Shown here in pieces: positions 63,957 to 64,000 of a stretch of 64,000 bases of DNA. The stretch spans positions 62,001-126,000 of the forward strand of contig JAKLDR010000004.1 in the NCBI GenBank assembly GCA_022703445.1, read 5' to 3'. The notes beneath the pieces were generated by a model. It saw only the letters and a list, made by a program, of their open reading frames with translations, had not been told where the DNA came from and searched no databases. Within the stretch, counting starts at the first letter, position 1. Each line of letters starts with the position of its first letter. The stretch is from Planctomycetota bacterium. Lineage in GTDB: Bacteria; Planctomycetota; SZUA-567; JAKLDR01. Both the position numbers and the translations under genes were made by a program.

Positions 63957-64000
63957 ATGGGCAGAAGGTTCCGGCTCAGCGTCGTCTGGCGTCCAGCCGC
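63957..64000 (+). CDS. Start of a divergent gene (cut by the window edge)
   Basis: An ATG at 63957 opens a frame (MGRRFRLSVVWRPA) that runs off the window. TTGACG (63922-63927) and TAGGCT (63945-63950), 17 bases apart, end six bases before it. Too short for a family call. Confidence 0.3.
   Translation, partial: MGRRFRLSVVWRPA

Overview
The window is about two-thirds G+C and comes from a Gram-negative bacterium: it carries lpxK (lipid A), lipoprotein signals and many Sec signal peptides. No 16S rRNA or ribosomal protein gene is present, so taxonomy is an inference. Large secreted kelch/NHL propeller proteins, an SGNH hydrolase, GH130, a GH123/DUF4091-like protein, a small ECF-type sigma-factor gene and very long PAS kinases together suggest the PVC/Planctomycetota-Lentisphaerota sphere or a similar uncultured polysaccharide degrader. 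Genes are tightly packed, often with ATGA or GTGA start/stop overlaps.

Layout. 1-1571: the 3' part of a HipA-like kinase and a small lipoprotein. 1585-28132 (minus strand): a gene train of about 26.5 kb led by an RpiR/SIS regulator. It continues with three paralogous kelch proteins, a GH123/DUF4091-like protein, two paralogous NHL/propeller proteins, an SGNH hydrolase, a smaller kelch protein and a GH130 enzyme. After a hairpin come five cytoplasmic genes: a DapA/NanA-type lyase, an FAD oxidoreductase, an HpcH/HpaI aldolase, an RraA-family protein and a DapA/NanA lyase fused to a sialidase-like propeller. The picture is of an exported recognition and cleavage module coupled to a cytoplasmic aldolase module for an unidentified carbohydrate or sugar acid. 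28264-28389 is a gene remnant. 28490-30591: a second, paralogous FAD oxidoreductase under an IclR regulator whose promoter sits inside a palindrome. 30778-32607: a membrane protein and a nucleotidyltransferase (DUF6036-like)/HTH pair resembling a toxin-antitoxin system, with its own palindromic promoter.

32771-36656 (plus strand): an oligopeptide-type solute-binding protein, an exported rubrerythrin-like protein with an eroded diiron site, and a ferric-reductase-like membrane flavoprotein. 36669-41918 (minus): a RIFT-barrel/PcRGLX-like secreted protein and a second GH123/DUF4091-like protein. 42066-42152: tRNA-Leu(CAG) with its own promoter and terminator. 42225-44372: GH57. 44532-46205: an isolated acetolactate synthase large subunit. 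46279-55573: a signalling block with a nine-PAS histidine kinase, an Rcp1-type receiver, a receiver-PAS-sigma54 activator, and an operon of a degenerate receiver, a CheD-like protein lacking the catalytic Cys, and an intact receiver. 55685-58637: an FAH-family hydrolase, a zinc amidase and lpxK. 58777-63883 (minus): a sigma region-2-only protein, a D-2-hydroxyacid dehydrogenase, a receiver, an adenylate-kinase-like enzyme and priA. The first bases of a divergent gene lie at the right edge.

Two genome-wide habits stand out. Eight intergenic loci carry degenerate tandem 7- or 8-mers, five of them as inverted pairs able to form long hairpins. Several genes without a Shine-Dalgarno sequence have a TTG-16-TAGANT promoter ending 7-8 bases before the start codon, which predicts leaderless mRNAs. 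No CRISPR array, insertion sequence, rRNA or phage module was seen.
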